This document shows positions 26,518-36,240 of a DNA stretch of 64,000 bases, one piece after another. Both the position numbers and the translations under genes were made by a program. The stretch covers positions 15,052 through 79,051 of the forward strand of contig CAZNEI010000007.1 of the NCBI GenBank assembly GCA_964572045.1. The letters run 5' to 3'. The first letter of the stretch is position 1. Each line of letters starts with the position of its first letter. The stretch is from CBDCKR01 sp964572045 (GTDB lineage Bacteria; Gemmatimonadota; Gemmatimonadetes; Longimicrobiales; Gaopeijiaceae). The notes beneath the pieces were generated by a model. It was not told the origin of the DNA. It did not search any database and saw nothing but the letters and a program-made list of their open reading frames with translations.

Positions 26518-26601
26518 TGCCGGGAGGGGGACTCGAACCCCCAAGGGCCGAAGCCCGCCGGATTTTGAGTCCGGTGCGTCTACCAATTCCACCATCCCGG
26601 C
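26518..26601 (-). tRNA. tRNA-Leu (anticodon CAA)
   Basis: The 84-base minus-strand sequence folds as a class II tRNA. The acceptor is GCCGGGA/TCCCGGC with discriminator A, the anticodon arm is CCGGA-CTCAAAA-TCCGG with anticodon CAA at the centre of the loop, a short variable arm follows (GGGCTTCGGCCC), and the T arm is GGGGG-TTCGAGT-CCCCC. CCA is not encoded. It reads UUG leucine codons. Confidence 0.95.
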
Positions 26602-27014
26602 ACCTTTCCTTTCGGGGCTGGAAGCTACTGCAATGCCAAATCTCCGCAAAGATCCGGGCAGAGGGGCTCTTGGTCCTGCGGGGCGAGGGAGAGGCGCGAG
26701 GGCCGAAGAGGCGCGTTCATTTGGGGAGCAGCAGCGGAGAGAGCACCCAAGCCGGTGATCGACCCGCATCGGCGCGGTGCGGCCGATCGGCCCAACCCCT
26801 TCTGCGGGCAAGGTCCAGTCCACCCGTGCGGGATCCGGTCCAAAGAACGCACGAGGGCCGCCCAGATCCGGATCGGCAACCTGGAGGAGCTCGCATCCGA
26901 GCGGGATTGAGTCTAGAGCGGGCGCTCGATTGCCGGGGGCGGCGATCCGGCGGATCTTCGGAACGCGTTCCGAGCCCGAATGATCCGTGGCCACCCTGAA
27001 GCAACGGAGCTCCG
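26602..27014. other. Intergenic before the SSS symporter, no gene seen
   Basis: Both strands have long GC-driven open frames here but no start with a ribosome site and no recognisable sequence. CGGAGCTCCG just before 27015 supplies the ribosome site of the next gene. Confidence 0.45.
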
Positions 27015-28889
27015 ATGCAGCTTTCCGCACTGGACTGGTGGGTCCTGGCCCTGTACGGCGTGACGGCCCTGTCGCTGGGGTTGGCCTTCGCAAGGAAGGC
27101 GGGCCAGGGCACCGAGGAGTACTTCCTGGCTGGCCGGTCGATGCCATGGTGGCTAATCGGCACATCCATGGTGGCTACGACGTTCTCGACGGACACGCCC
27201 AATCTGGTCACCGACCTCGTGCGCACGGGAGGAGTGAGCCAGAACTGGATCTGGTGGGCCTTCGTCATCACGGGGATGTGCACGGTCTTCTTTTACGCCA
27301 AGCTGTGGAGGCGTTCCGGCGTCCTTACCGACATCGGCTTCTACGAACTCCGCTATTCCGGGAGGCCCGCCGCCTTCTTGCGCGGATTCCGGGCGCTCTA
27401 CCTCGGCGTCTTCTTCAACGTCATGATCATGGCCACGGTGACGCTCGCCGCCATCAAGATCGGTGGCGTGCTTCTCGGGGCGAACAAGTACCTTGTCGTT
27501 ATGATCGCCGGAACCGCCACGGTTCTCTACTCGGCCACGTCGGGGCTCTGGGGTGTCCTGGTAACAGACCTCCTGCTGTTCGCCATCTCAATGATCGGCG
27601 CGGTGGCGGCAGCGTACTACGCCTTGAACCTGCCCGAGGTGGGCGGACTCTCCGGCCTCGTGACCCACCCGGCCGTCAGTGACCGGTTGTCCTTCCTCCC
27701 CGACTTCTCGGATCCCTCCGCTGCCGCTGCCGTCTTCATCGTCCCCATCGCCGTCCAGTGGTGGAGCACTTGGTATCCCGGAGCCGAGCCGGGCGGCGGA
27801 GGGTACGCCGCCCAACGCATGCTCGCGGCCAGAGACGAGGAGCATGCCATGCGGGCCACGCTCTGGTTCAACGTAGCCCACTACGCGCTGAGGCCGTGGC
27901 CGTGGATCCTCGTGGCCCTCGCCTCACTGATCATCTATCCGACACTCACGGACCTCCAGGCGGCGTTCCCGGGGGTGGATCCTTCGGTGATCCAGAACGA
28001 TCTCGCGTATCCGGCAATGTTGGTCTTCCTGCCACACGGGCTCCTCGGCCTAGTGGTCGCTTCGCTCGCCGCAGCATACATGTCGACGATGAGTACCCAC
28101 CTCAATTGGGGCGCCTCGTACGTCGTGGACGACGTGTACCGCCGCTTCGTAGCCCCGGACCGTGAAGAAGGGGACTACGTGCGGGTGGCCCGGATCACCA
28201 CCGTGGGATTGATCCTGCTCTCATCTCTCGTGGCCCTGCAGCTCGAAAACGCCATGCAAGCGTTCCAGATCCTCCTGCAGATCGGAGCCGGCACGGGCCT
28301 CGTGTTCCTGCTCCGCTGGTTCTGGTGGCGCATCAACGTTTGGAGCGAGATCTCGGCGATGGTGATCTCGTTTCTGGTCGCCGTCTACTTCGGCTTCGTT
28401 CACATGCGCATCGGGCTCGAGGCGTGGGATCCCTCGGCGACCCTGGTCACGGGGGTCGTGATCACGACGATCGGGTGGCTGGCGGTGACGTTCCTGACCC
28501 CGTCGGTCGATGGCGATACGCTTGAGAGCTTCTGGCGCAGGATCCGCCCTCTCGGTCCAGGGTGGCGGACTGTGGTCGACTCCGACGTGGCGGTGGAGGC
28601 CGGGGCCGGCCACACGCCTTGGGAAGTCTCCCGCAGCGACGCCGCGGACTTGTCTGTGGCTCCCCGAGCCGACGGCGCGAAGCGCGATCTGGTGGCCGAA
28701 CGGAAGGGCGAGTTCACGGCAGGCCTCCTCGCCTGGTTTCTGGGCTGTACGATGATCTACGCCACGCTTTTCGGCACTGGCTTTCTCCTCTACGGGCGGA
28801 TGGGGTCGGCGGTTGGCGGCCTGATCATCGCCGCCGGAGCGGGCTGGGGGGTGTTCAAGCTTCTCCCGAAGGTTCGCTTCCTACCCTAG
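27015..28889 (+). CDS. Sodium:solute symporter (SSS family)
   Basis: A 624-residue polytopic transporter. The first helices (LSALDWWVLALYGVTALSLG) and the motif GTEEYFLAGRSMPWWLIGTSMVA are diagnostic of the SSS/SglT family, which couples uptake of sugars, amino acids, vitamins or anions to sodium entry. The later helices LVVASLAAAYMSTMSTHLNWGASY contain the sodium-site region. A hydrophilic loop at about 505-560 precedes the last two helices. The substrate is not indicated by the surrounding genes. It is followed by aconitase after 217 bases. Confidence 0.93.
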   Translation: MQLSALDWWVLALYGVTALSLGLAFARKAGQGTEEYFLAGRSMPWWLIGTSMVATTFSTDTPNLVTDLVRTGGVSQNWIWWAFVITGMCTVFFYAKLWRRSGVLTDIGFYELRYSGRPAAFLRGFRALYLGVFFNVMIMATVTLAAIKIGGVLLGANKYLVVMIAGTATVLYSATSGLWGVLVTDLLLFAISMIGAVAAAYYALNLPEVGGLSGLVTHPAVSDRLSFLPDFSDPSAAAAVFIVPIAVQWWSTWYPGAEPGGGGYAAQRMLAARDEEHAMRATLWFNVAHYALRPWPWILVALASLIIYPTLTDLQAAFPGVDPSVIQNDLAYPAMLVFLPHGLLGLVVASLAAAYMSTMSTHLNWGASYVVDDVYRRFVAPDREEGDYVRVARITTVGLILLSSLVALQLENAMQAFQILLQIGAGTGLVFLLRWFWWRINVWSEISAMVISFLVAVYFGFVHMRIGLEAWDPSATLVTGVVITTIGWLAVTFLTPSVDGDTLESFWRRIRPLGPGWRTVVDSDVAVEAGAGHTPWEVSRSDAADLSVAPRADGAKRDLVAERKGEFTAGLLAWFLGCTMIYATLFGTGFLLYGRMGSAVGGLIIAAGAGWGVFKLLPKVRFLP

Positions 28890-29106
28890 CAACCCGACCC
28901 TTCGGGCGCGGCATCGTCTGGGGCCACCGACCGGAGTCCGAGGCCTCGAGCTGAGCACGCATGCCGACCCTGGGCTCGCGGTGCGCGGTTCTCCATGGGC
29001 TTCGCCCTGCGGGCCGGGCCGGGGTGTCTTGCGTGTGACGGCTTTGGTATTTTTCGATGTTCCTTCATTCGCGGGAACGCGACTCCCCCTCCAAACAGAG
29101 ACCACC

Positions 29107-31815
29107 ATGACGAGCGACCCGTTCGGCGCGCTGACGACGATCGATCTCCCCGAAGGGCCCACGTCCTTTTATCGCCTCGAACGGCTGGAGGAGACGGGGC
29201 TCGGAGACCTAGGCCGACTCCCCTTCTCCATCCGCGTACTTCTGGAGAACGTCCTCCGTCACGCCGGAGGCCGCTCGGTCGGAGAGGAGCCGGTTCAGGC
29301 CGTGTCCGCATGGAGCCCGACGAATGCGGGCGCCGAGGTACCGTTCATGCCCACCCGCGTGGTATTGCAGGACTTTACCGGCGTTCCGGCCGTCGTCGAC
29401 CTGGCCGCCATGAGGGACGGGCTCAAGGCCTTGGGCTGTGATCCGAAGCGCATCAACCCCGTTGTACCCGTCGACCTCGTCATCGACCACTCCGTGCAGG
29501 TCGACTTCTTTGGCACCCCGGAGGCCTACCGACGGAACGTCGAGCGCGAGTTCGAGCGAAATCGGGAGCGGTACTCTCTGCTCCGATGGGCCCAGCACGG
29601 GTTCGAGAACTTTCGAGTCGTCCCCCCCGGAACCGGCATCGTCCATCAGGTGAACCTCGAGTACCTGGCTTCGGTCGTTCATCGACGAGAGGAACAAGGA
29701 GCGTGGATCGCCTATCCGGACACCCTCGTCGGCACCGACTCGCACACGACCATGATCAACGGGCTAGGGGTCGTCGGCTGGGGTGTGGGGGGCATCGAGG
29801 CTGAAGCGGTTCTCACCGGCCAGCCCTACTACATGCTCCTGCCTGAGGTGGTCGGCGTGAGGTTGACGGGAGAGTTGTCGGAAGGAGCCACGGCGACGGA
29901 CCTCGTCCTGCATGTCGTGCACATGCTGCGGGCGCATGGCGTGGTGGGACGCTTCGTCGAATACCTGGGTCCAGGCCTCTCCCACCTTACGCTCCCCGAT
30001 CGGGCGACCCTAGCGAACATGGCGCCCGAGTACGGGGCGACGATCGGATTTTTCCCCGTGGACGCCGAGACTCTGACCTACTTGAAGGGATCGGGGAGGA
30101 GCGCGCAGCTGGTCGAGAGGGTCGAACGGATCACCAAGGAGCAGGGCCTCTTCCGCACCGACCAGACTCCCGACCCCGAGTACACGGAAATCCTCCACCT
30201 GGATCTTTCCACGGTGGAGCCCAGCGTGGCGGGGCCGAAGCGCCCCCAAGACCGTATCGCTCTACCCGACCTTCCTGGGGCCTTCGCGCGTGACCTTCCA
30301 ACCCTCGTGCCCCCGGGATCCACATCGGGTCGAAACGGGAAGCGGGTCGTTGCGATGAAGGTGGACGGACGAACACACCAGATCGAGGACGGCAGCATCG
30401 TGATCGGCGCCATCACGAGCTGCACCAACACCTCGAATCCGTCGGTCATGGTGGGAGCAGGACTCCTCGCCAAGAAAGCCGTAGAGCTCGGCCTCGAGGT
30501 GAAGCCCTGGGTCAAGACAAGCATGGCGCCCGGATCCAAGGTCGTCACCGACTATCTCGACGCCGCCGGGCTCACGGTGTACCTGAACCGGCTCGGCTTC
30601 GACGTGGTCGGATACGGTTGCACGACGTGTATCGGGAACTCTGGGCCGCTCGCCGATCCCGTCCGCGAGGCGGTGGAGGAGAACGGCCTGGTGGTAGCGT
30701 CGGTCCTCTCCGGAAACCGGAACTTCGAGGCGCGCATCCATCCCCAGGTCCGAGCCAACTATCTGTTGTCTCCCATCCTCGTCGTGGCATATGCGCTGGC
30801 CGGTCGGATCGATATCGATTGGGCGACGGAGCCGGTGGGACACAGCCGGGAGGGCCGGCCCGTGTTTCTCAGGGACCTTTGGCCCAGCTCCCAGGCCATC
30901 GGCGAGACCGTGCGCTCGTGTGTCCGGCCCGAGATGTTCGAGAGCCGCTACGCCGAGGTGTTCGAGGGGGACGACTTATGGAGCGCGCTTCCGGTCCCCA
31001 CGGAGGAGGACACGCTGTACGACTGGGAGCCCGACTCGACCTACATCCGAAATCCGCCGTTCTTTCACGGAATGTCGCTCGACGTCGCGGATCTTCAAGA
31101 CGTCCGTGGTGCACGGGTCCTGGGCATCTTCGGGCACACCACGACCACCGATCACATCTCCCCCGCAGGGGCAATTCCGAAGGACCAGCCGCCCGGAGCG
31201 TATCTGCGGGAGCGAGGAGTCAAGGCGTGGCAGTTCAACACGTTTGGAGCGCGACGCGGCAACCACGAAGTGATGATACGCGGCACGTTCGGCAACGTTC
31301 GGATCCGCAATCTCATGCTCGACGACCGGGAGGGAGGCTACACGATTCACGTCCCTAGCGGTGAGGAGACTTCCATCCACGACGCCGCGATGCGCTACCA
31401 GGCGGAAGGTACGCCCCTGCTGGTGCTCGCCGGCCGCGAATACGGAACGGGCAGCTCAAGGGACTGGGCCGCGAAGGGAACAGCGCTGTTGGGTGTCCGT
31501 GCCGTGATCGCCGAGAGCTACGAGCGCATCCACCGCAGTAATCTGGTCGGCATGGGGGTGCTGCCCCTTCAGTTCGAAGACGGAGAGAGCGTCGAGTCGC
31601 TCGGTCTGACGGGCAGGGAGCGGTATGACGTCACGGGCATCGCCGACGGTCTCACACCGCATGCGCGGCTGCGTGTCGTGGCCACGGCCCCCGATGGCAT
31701 CGACACGGCCTTCCGCGTCGTCGCCCGGCTCGACTCCAATGTGGATGTGGAGTACTACCAAAACGGAGGCATCCTGCACACGGTGCTGCGCAGGATCGCT
31801 TCGGGCGAGATGTAA
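29107..31815 (+). CDS. acnA: Aconitate hydratase A
   Basis: A 902-residue aconitase that interconverts citrate and isocitrate. The 4Fe-4S ligands are in SCTNTSNPSVMVGAGLLAKK and YGCTTCIGNSGPL. The C-terminal swivel domain includes GHTTTTDHISPAGAI and GREYGTGSSRDWAAKGTALLG. The start is taken at ATG 29107, where MTSDPFGALTTIDLPEG begins family-like sequence; the frame opens at 28981. It is on the same strand as the SSS gene but separated by 217 bases, so probably has its own promoter. Confidence 0.96.
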   Translation: MTSDPFGALTTIDLPEGPTSFYRLERLEETGLGDLGRLPFSIRVLLENVLRHAGGRSVGEEPVQAVSAWSPTNAGAEVPFMPTRVVLQDFTGVPAVVDLAAMRDGLKALGCDPKRINPVVPVDLVIDHSVQVDFFGTPEAYRRNVEREFERNRERYSLLRWAQHGFENFRVVPPGTGIVHQVNLEYLASVVHRREEQGAWIAYPDTLVGTDSHTTMINGLGVVGWGVGGIEAEAVLTGQPYYMLLPEVVGVRLTGELSEGATATDLVLHVVHMLRAHGVVGRFVEYLGPGLSHLTLPDRATLANMAPEYGATIGFFPVDAETLTYLKGSGRSAQLVERVERITKEQGLFRTDQTPDPEYTEILHLDLSTVEPSVAGPKRPQDRIALPDLPGAFARDLPTLVPPGSTSGRNGKRVVAMKVDGRTHQIEDGSIVIGAITSCTNTSNPSVMVGAGLLAKKAVELGLEVKPWVKTSMAPGSKVVTDYLDAAGLTVYLNRLGFDVVGYGCTTCIGNSGPLADPVREAVEENGLVVASVLSGNRNFEARIHPQVRANYLLSPILVVAYALAGRIDIDWATEPVGHSREGRPVFLRDLWPSSQAIGETVRSCVRPEMFESRYAEVFEGDDLWSALPVPTEEDTLYDWEPDSTYIRNPPFFHGMSLDVADLQDVRGARVLGIFGHTTTTDHISPAGAIPKDQPPGAYLRERGVKAWQFNTFGARRGNHEVMIRGTFGNVRIRNLMLDDREGGYTIHVPSGEETSIHDAAMRYQAEGTPLLVLAGREYGTGSSRDWAAKGTALLGVRAVIAESYERIHRSNLVGMGVLPLQFEDGESVESLGLTGRERYDVTGIADGLTPHARLRVVATAPDGIDTAFRVVARLDSNVDVEYYQNGGILHTVLRRIASGEM

Positions 31816-31881
31816 CGCCCCCCGGAGGCTCGCAATCCGGCCGGGCGAGCACGACTTCCTCGGCTCCGGACGGCCACCCTT

Positions 31882-31913
31882 CGGGGCGGACGGGCCGAGT
31901 TCTGTTCGCCCCG
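31882..31913. terminator. GC-rich hairpin between acnA and the flotillin operon
   Basis: CGGGGCG (31882-31888) pairs with CGCCCCG (31907-31913), with three more wobble or Watson-Crick pairs inside. It lies between convergent genes and may terminate both. There is no T tract. Confidence 0.4.
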
Positions 31914-31916
31914 TGG

Positions 31917-32612
31917 TCAGCCGGGCGGCTCATGGTCGGAATCCCGAAGCGTCACGGGCCGACCCAGGATCTCGGCCCAGATCACGGCCTGCCGCATCCT
32001 GCCCCGCCCCGCCCCCGCCAGCGTCCGGCGCACGCTCCCCGCCCTCGGGGGCGTAAGAGGCTTGCCCTCAGCCCTCCGACGTACCTCGTCGCCGAACGCT
32101 GAAGCCGCGACGGAGTCGGGCACCCGGATGAAGCGCTCGGGTCGAGGCTCTGGCACGGACAATGGCCGAGGAGGCGCCGTGGGATCCTCCGGCTGCCACG
32201 CCATCGGGTCGCGGGTTTCGAGGCGCCAATGCTCGCGATGCAGCGTGGCCTCCCGGGACTCGGGAGTCCGAGCAGGAACCCCGGTGCGAACATGTTCCGA
32301 AGTAGACGGCTCCGCACGCGCGGGGGGCCGCTCGCCTCGAGGCGCTCGCGCGGGCGGAAGCCGGGTCGTCGTGGGCGGAGAGCCGCCCCCTGCCAGAGTA
32401 GTGATCTCCTCCCACAGCTGGTCCGGAACCATCCCCTCGGCCGAGGCCTCCGTCCCCGCTGCACTCGGCGGCTCAGCTTCAGCGGTGGTCGGGCCCGGCC
32501 CGGCCCTTCTCCCCCGACCCGCCTGCTTTCGCTTCCTGCGAGCCCTTGCATCCATCATGGAAATGAGGATGAAGAACGCGATGACCAGGATCTGGAACAG
32601 CCCGTCGTCCAT
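31917..32612 (-). CDS. Single-TM protein of the floA-nfeD operon, unknown function
   Basis: A 231-residue protein. One N-terminal membrane helix (FQILVIAFFILISMMDA) is followed by a basic stretch, a long Pro/Ala/Glu-rich disordered region and an ordered C-terminal block of about 30 residues (RMRQAVIWAEILGRPVTLRD). I do not recognise the family. It starts 33 bases after the floA stop on the same strand, so it forms the third gene of the nfeD-floA unit. Bacillus has the unrelated small yqfB in that place. Membrane anchoring next to a flotillin suggests a raft-associated scaffold, which is inference. Confidence 0.72.
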   Translation of the reverse strand: MDDGLFQILVIAFFILISMMDARARRKRKQAGRGRRAGPGPTTAEAEPPSAAGTEASAEGMVPDQLWEEITTLAGGGSPPTTTRLPPARAPRGERPPARAEPSTSEHVRTGVPARTPESREATLHREHWRLETRDPMAWQPEDPTAPPRPLSVPEPRPERFIRVPDSVAASAFGDEVRRRAEGKPLTPPRAGSVRRTLAGAGRGRMRQAVIWAEILGRPVTLRDSDHEPPG

Positions 32613-32645
32613 TATCGCCCTCGCCGAGGGTGTGAAGCGCTGCCG

Positions 32646-33635
32646 CTAGGCCAGCGGCTCGCCATCCACCTCTTCTCCACTGGCGATCGCCTTACGCATC
32701 GACGTGTCGGACTGAATGTTGTTGTAGCGCACATAATCCATGACCCCCATGTTCCCCTGACGGAACGCGTCCGCCAGCGCCATGGGCACCTCCGCCTCGG
32801 CCTTCACGAGTTCGGCGCGCATCTCCTGGACCCGGGCCTTCATCTCCTGCTCAAGGGCGACCGCCATGGCCCGCCGCTCCTCGGCTCGCGCTTGGGCGAC
32901 TCTCTTGTCGGCTTCCGCTTGGTGCGTCTGGAGGTCGGCGCCGATGTTCTTGCCGACATCGACATCCGCGATGTCGATCGAGAGGATCTCGAAGGCCGTA
33001 CCGGAATCGAGTCCCTTGGCAAGCACCGTCTTGGATATGTCGTCCGGGTTCTCGAGGACCTGCTTATGCGAGTCCGCAGAGCCGATCGACGAGACGATGC
33101 CCTCGCCCACCCGGGCGAGGATGGTATCCTCTCCGGCGCCCCCTACCAGTCGATTGATATTCGCCCGGACCGTGACCCGCGCCTGGGCGATGAGTTGGAT
33201 CCCGTCCCTCGCCATCGCAGCCACCTTGGGCGTGTTGATAACCTTCGGGTTCACCGACACCTGCACGGCCTCGAAGACGTCCCTACCGGCGAGGTCGATG
33301 GCGGCCGCCCGCTGGAAGGAGAGCGCAATACTCGCCTTGTCGGCGCTGATGAGCGCACGGACTACACGGTCGACCTGGCCTCCGGCGAGATAGTGCGCCT
33401 CGAGGTCGTTTACGCTGAGCGGGACCCCCGCCTTGGTCGCCCAGATCAACGGGCGGACGACGGCGGGAGGGCTCACCTTGCGGAGACGCATCCCCACGAG
33501 GTACCCGATGCCCAACCGGACGCCGGCCGAGATCGCCTCGATCCAAAGGCGCACGGGAACCGCCCAAGCGAGGATGCTGACGAAGAGGAACGCCGCGAAG
33601 AGTACGAATAGACTGAAGAAGTCGAGCTGCTGCAT
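32646..33635 (-). CDS. floA: Flotillin-like protein FloA
   Basis: A 329-residue FloA. It has two close N-terminal hydrophobic segments (FFSLFVLFAAFLFVSILAWA), then the SPFH-like body (GKNIGADLQTHQAEADKRVA) and the long Ala/Glu heptad region typical of flotillins. FloA organises functional membrane microdomains in Bacillus (yqfA). The gene follows nfeD by 90 bases and precedes the single-TM gene by 33. The protein ends in VDGEPLA. Confidence 0.95.
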   Translation of the reverse strand: MQQLDFFSLFVLFAAFLFVSILAWAVPVRLWIEAISAGVRLGIGYLVGMRLRKVSPPAVVRPLIWATKAGVPLSVNDLEAHYLAGGQVDRVVRALISADKASIALSFQRAAAIDLAGRDVFEAVQVSVNPKVINTPKVAAMARDGIQLIAQARVTVRANINRLVGGAGEDTILARVGEGIVSSIGSADSHKQVLENPDDISKTVLAKGLDSGTAFEILSIDIADVDVGKNIGADLQTHQAEADKRVAQARAEERRAMAVALEQEMKARVQEMRAELVKAEAEVPMALADAFRQGNMGVMDYVRYNNIQSDTSMRKAIASGEEVDGEPLA

Positions 33636-33725
33636 CGATCGATCCTTTCCTTGACCCGCGCGACCCTCGGGCTACCCCCGCCCGCCGGCTCCCCCGGGAT
33701 TGCGTTGCTGGAGCCCCTCCGCCGC

Positions 33726-35129
33726 CTAGGCGGGGTCCCGATCTCCTTCCTCGACCGGCTCCGACTCGGGCTTCGAGGCCGCCTTGAGCTTCCTACCTCC
33801 CACGGGGCGGACGACGTGCCGGTAGCCCTCCGCCGCCACAATCCGCACCTGTGTTCCCTGCTCGATCCACTCCGATTCGGAGACGATGTCGATCCTCTCG
33901 TCGCCGAAGAGGCCGACCCCGGAGGGCCGGAGGTCGGTGACAGCGACGCCCTCACTGTCGACCAGCTCCGTACGCGTCGGACCCGATTGGTATCCGACGG
34001 CCCTGTCGGTCCGTGTGCCCAGGAAGATGCCCGAGCGATAGAGGCGCCTACTCTTCGGAAGGTGTCGGAGTATGGCCCATCCCGTAACGAGCAGAAGCAG
34101 AAGCGTGGTGCTGAGGATTCCCCCGGCTCTGCTGAAGTCCTCCACAGTCGGCAGGCCGCCCAAGAGGCTCATGTAGATGCCCGCGGCCATCCCGACAAGG
34201 CCCAGGACTCCGAACACGCCGAAGCCCGGAATGATCATGACCTCGAGAGCCAGCAACAGCGCGCCTGCCCCGAAGATCAGAAGATCCTCCCACCCCGCGA
34301 GACCCAGAATCAGGTGGGACCCGAAGAAGAGCGAGAGGGAGAGAAGTCCGGCCGCTCCGGCGAGGCCGACCGACGGGGTCTTGATCTCGATGATGAGCCC
34401 CAGGAAGCCCAGCGAAAGGAGAAACGGAGAAACCACAGGATGCGAGAAAAAGCGGACGAGGCGCTCGGCCCAGTTGACCTCCATGTCCTGCACGGTGGCG
34501 CTGGAAAGCTGGAGGGCACCCAACAAGGTCGACAAGTCGGCCGTGTCGTGCGCGTACCCGAGCGCCACCGCCTCTTCGGTCGTGAGCGTCAGGAGCTTTC
34601 CTTCCTCCACCACGTCGGGGATCGCCAGTGATTCGTCGACCATCGCCTCGGCGACCCTGGGGTCGAGACCTCTGGCCTCGGCCAAGGCACGCATCTGGCT
34701 CCGCATCGCGGATACCACCTTTTCGGAGGCCTTCGTGCCCGTCCCGTCGACCGGGGTCGCCGCTCCCATGACGGCCCCGGGCCTCATGTAGATGCCATGG
34801 GTCGCGAGGGCGATCAATGCCCCGGCGGAGAAAGCCCGACGATTCACGAACGCGTAGACGGGAACCTGGGCGTCGGCGATGGCGTCGGCGATCCGTTCGG
34901 CGGCGTCGACGCGGCCTCCCGGCGTATCGATGTCGAGTACGACAGCGCTGGCCCCGACCGCCTCGGCCTCGCCAATCGAGCGCTCGATGAAGGGAGCGAG
35001 GCCCAGCTCGACCACGCCAGTCACCGGGACCCGAACGACCCGCTCTTGCTCCTGGCCGCACGCAGGCGCGGGAAGCCCGAGCATCGTCCCCAAGACTACG
35101 GTCGCAAGGGTCTGGATTCTCCGCGACAT
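33726..35129 (-). CDS. nfeD: NfeD-family membrane serine protease
   Basis: A 467-residue long-form NfeD. A signal peptide (MSRRIQTLATVVLGTMLGLP) is followed by a ClpP-like domain with catalytic Ser101 (NRRAFSAGALIALA) and Lys133 (GTKASEKV), the dyad of the PH1510 protease that cleaves stomatin. Then come four or five membrane helices and a C-terminal OB-type NfeD domain (SEGVAVTDLRPSG). It is the first gene of the unit with floA, the known partner of this family. A substrate in the FloA assembly is likely. Confidence 0.93.
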   Translation of the reverse strand: MSRRIQTLATVVLGTMLGLPAPACGQEQERVVRVPVTGVVELGLAPFIERSIGEAEAVGASAVVLDIDTPGGRVDAAERIADAIADAQVPVYAFVNRRAFSAGALIALATHGIYMRPGAVMGAATPVDGTGTKASEKVVSAMRSQMRALAEARGLDPRVAEAMVDESLAIPDVVEEGKLLTLTTEEAVALGYAHDTADLSTLLGALQLSSATVQDMEVNWAERLVRFFSHPVVSPFLLSLGFLGLIIEIKTPSVGLAGAAGLLSLSLFFGSHLILGLAGWEDLLIFGAGALLLALEVMIIPGFGVFGVLGLVGMAAGIYMSLLGGLPTVEDFSRAGGILSTTLLLLLVTGWAILRHLPKSRRLYRSGIFLGTRTDRAVGYQSGPTRTELVDSEGVAVTDLRPSGVGLFGDERIDIVSESEWIEQGTQVRIVAAEGYRHVVRPVGGRKLKAASKPESEPVEEGDRDPA

Positions 35130-35257
35130 TCTCTCTTCTCCCCCGAACTCGGCCCGACCATGGACCGACGTAACCTACGTCGGTGCGCCAGCCCTCACAA
35201 AGCAGAGGCCCTCGCCCGGCCACCGGATGCCGGGGCTATCGACTCTTGGACGCCTCA

Positions 35258-35998
35258 CTAGTCGGGCAGTTCGACGCCAAGCAGAACACACGCGTAGAAG
35301 GACCCGCGGATCGCTCGCGTGTAGTCGCCCTCGCGGATCGCTTCGCGAGCCACGTCAATGAGTCGCGCCGCCCTCCCCAGCACCTCCTCCGAATAGGAGT
35401 CCGCGGTGGAGATCCTTGCAAGCCCGCCCTCGGCCGAAGACAACAGCTGGGCCGCCACAAGAGGGGGCGTCACCTCCCGCAGGTAGTCCGACGTCCGGAG
35501 AACCGCGGCAAGAGAAGATGGGCCTTCACCCTGCTCCCTGAGAACCCATGCCCGAGTGAGTGCCTCCTGAGCTGAGTCGAGACGGCGGCTCAACCGCTCC
35601 GGGACTCCCAATGAGGAGAGTTGATCGACACGGATCCATGTGGAGTCCATATCGATGAGCAATCGCCGCAACCCGTCATCCCCAAGCCGGCCGTACAGCA
35701 GCGGCACGACCTGGCCGTAGACCTCGGCACGAAGAGCCCTGCCCTCGGAAGGCGATCGCGCCCAGGAGTCCTCCCATTGCACGACCGGCGTCTCGGAAAA
35801 AGAACCTCCTGATTCGACCCATAGGTCCGCGAGGCCGATCACGGGGCCACCCAGGTCGATGGCTGCCCTGGTCTCCTGAGCCATGAGAGCCGCCATCGGG
35901 TCGGAGACGGCGTCGGCACAGCCGCCTGCCAACAGGAGAGCCGCGAACAGGGACGGCAACGCCACGGAGCGGGGGCGAAGCGGGGGAATCTTCATCAC
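35258..35998 (-). CDS. Putative lipoprotein, unknown function
   Basis: A 246-residue protein with a lipoprotein signal: hydrophobic segment ending in LLLAGG before Cys27. The mature part is helical, with LVAAQLLSSAEGGLARIS and VAREAIREGDYTRAIRGSF, an arrangement like a helical-repeat scaffold. No family is recognised. It stands alone on the minus strand, 128 bases before nfeD in transcription order. Confidence 0.75.
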   Translation of the reverse strand: MMKIPPLRPRSVALPSLFAALLLAGGCADAVSDPMAALMAQETRAAIDLGGPVIGLADLWVESGGSFSETPVVQWEDSWARSPSEGRALRAEVYGQVVPLLYGRLGDDGLRRLLIDMDSTWIRVDQLSSLGVPERLSRRLDSAQEALTRAWVLREQGEGPSSLAAVLRTSDYLREVTPPLVAAQLLSSAEGGLARISTADSYSEEVLGRAARLIDVAREAIREGDYTRAIRGSFYACVLLGVELPD

Positions 35999-36240
35999 TT
36001 CAAGCTACCAAAAACCGGTCATGTGAATCAATTCTCAAGGAGCGCCTCCGGCACACTGTGAACCGACCCTCATACCCGCCCGTGCCCCGGAGGGTCGCCG
36101 GTTGCCACCCGGTTGGGCCCTCGGTAGGTTTTCGTACGAACGGGGCAGCAGGCTATGTCGGCCAGGATGCTCAACGTGCCCGGGCGAGGTCTCATCGGCA
36201 TCCGAAGACCTGATCGTTGCGCTTCCAGGAGGCGTACTCG

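Noticed and set aside
36131..36140. TTCGTACGAA palindrome upstream of the TetR gene as an operator
   Set aside because: A ten-base palindrome is expected dozens of times in 64 kb by chance, and the flanking bases do not extend the symmetry.
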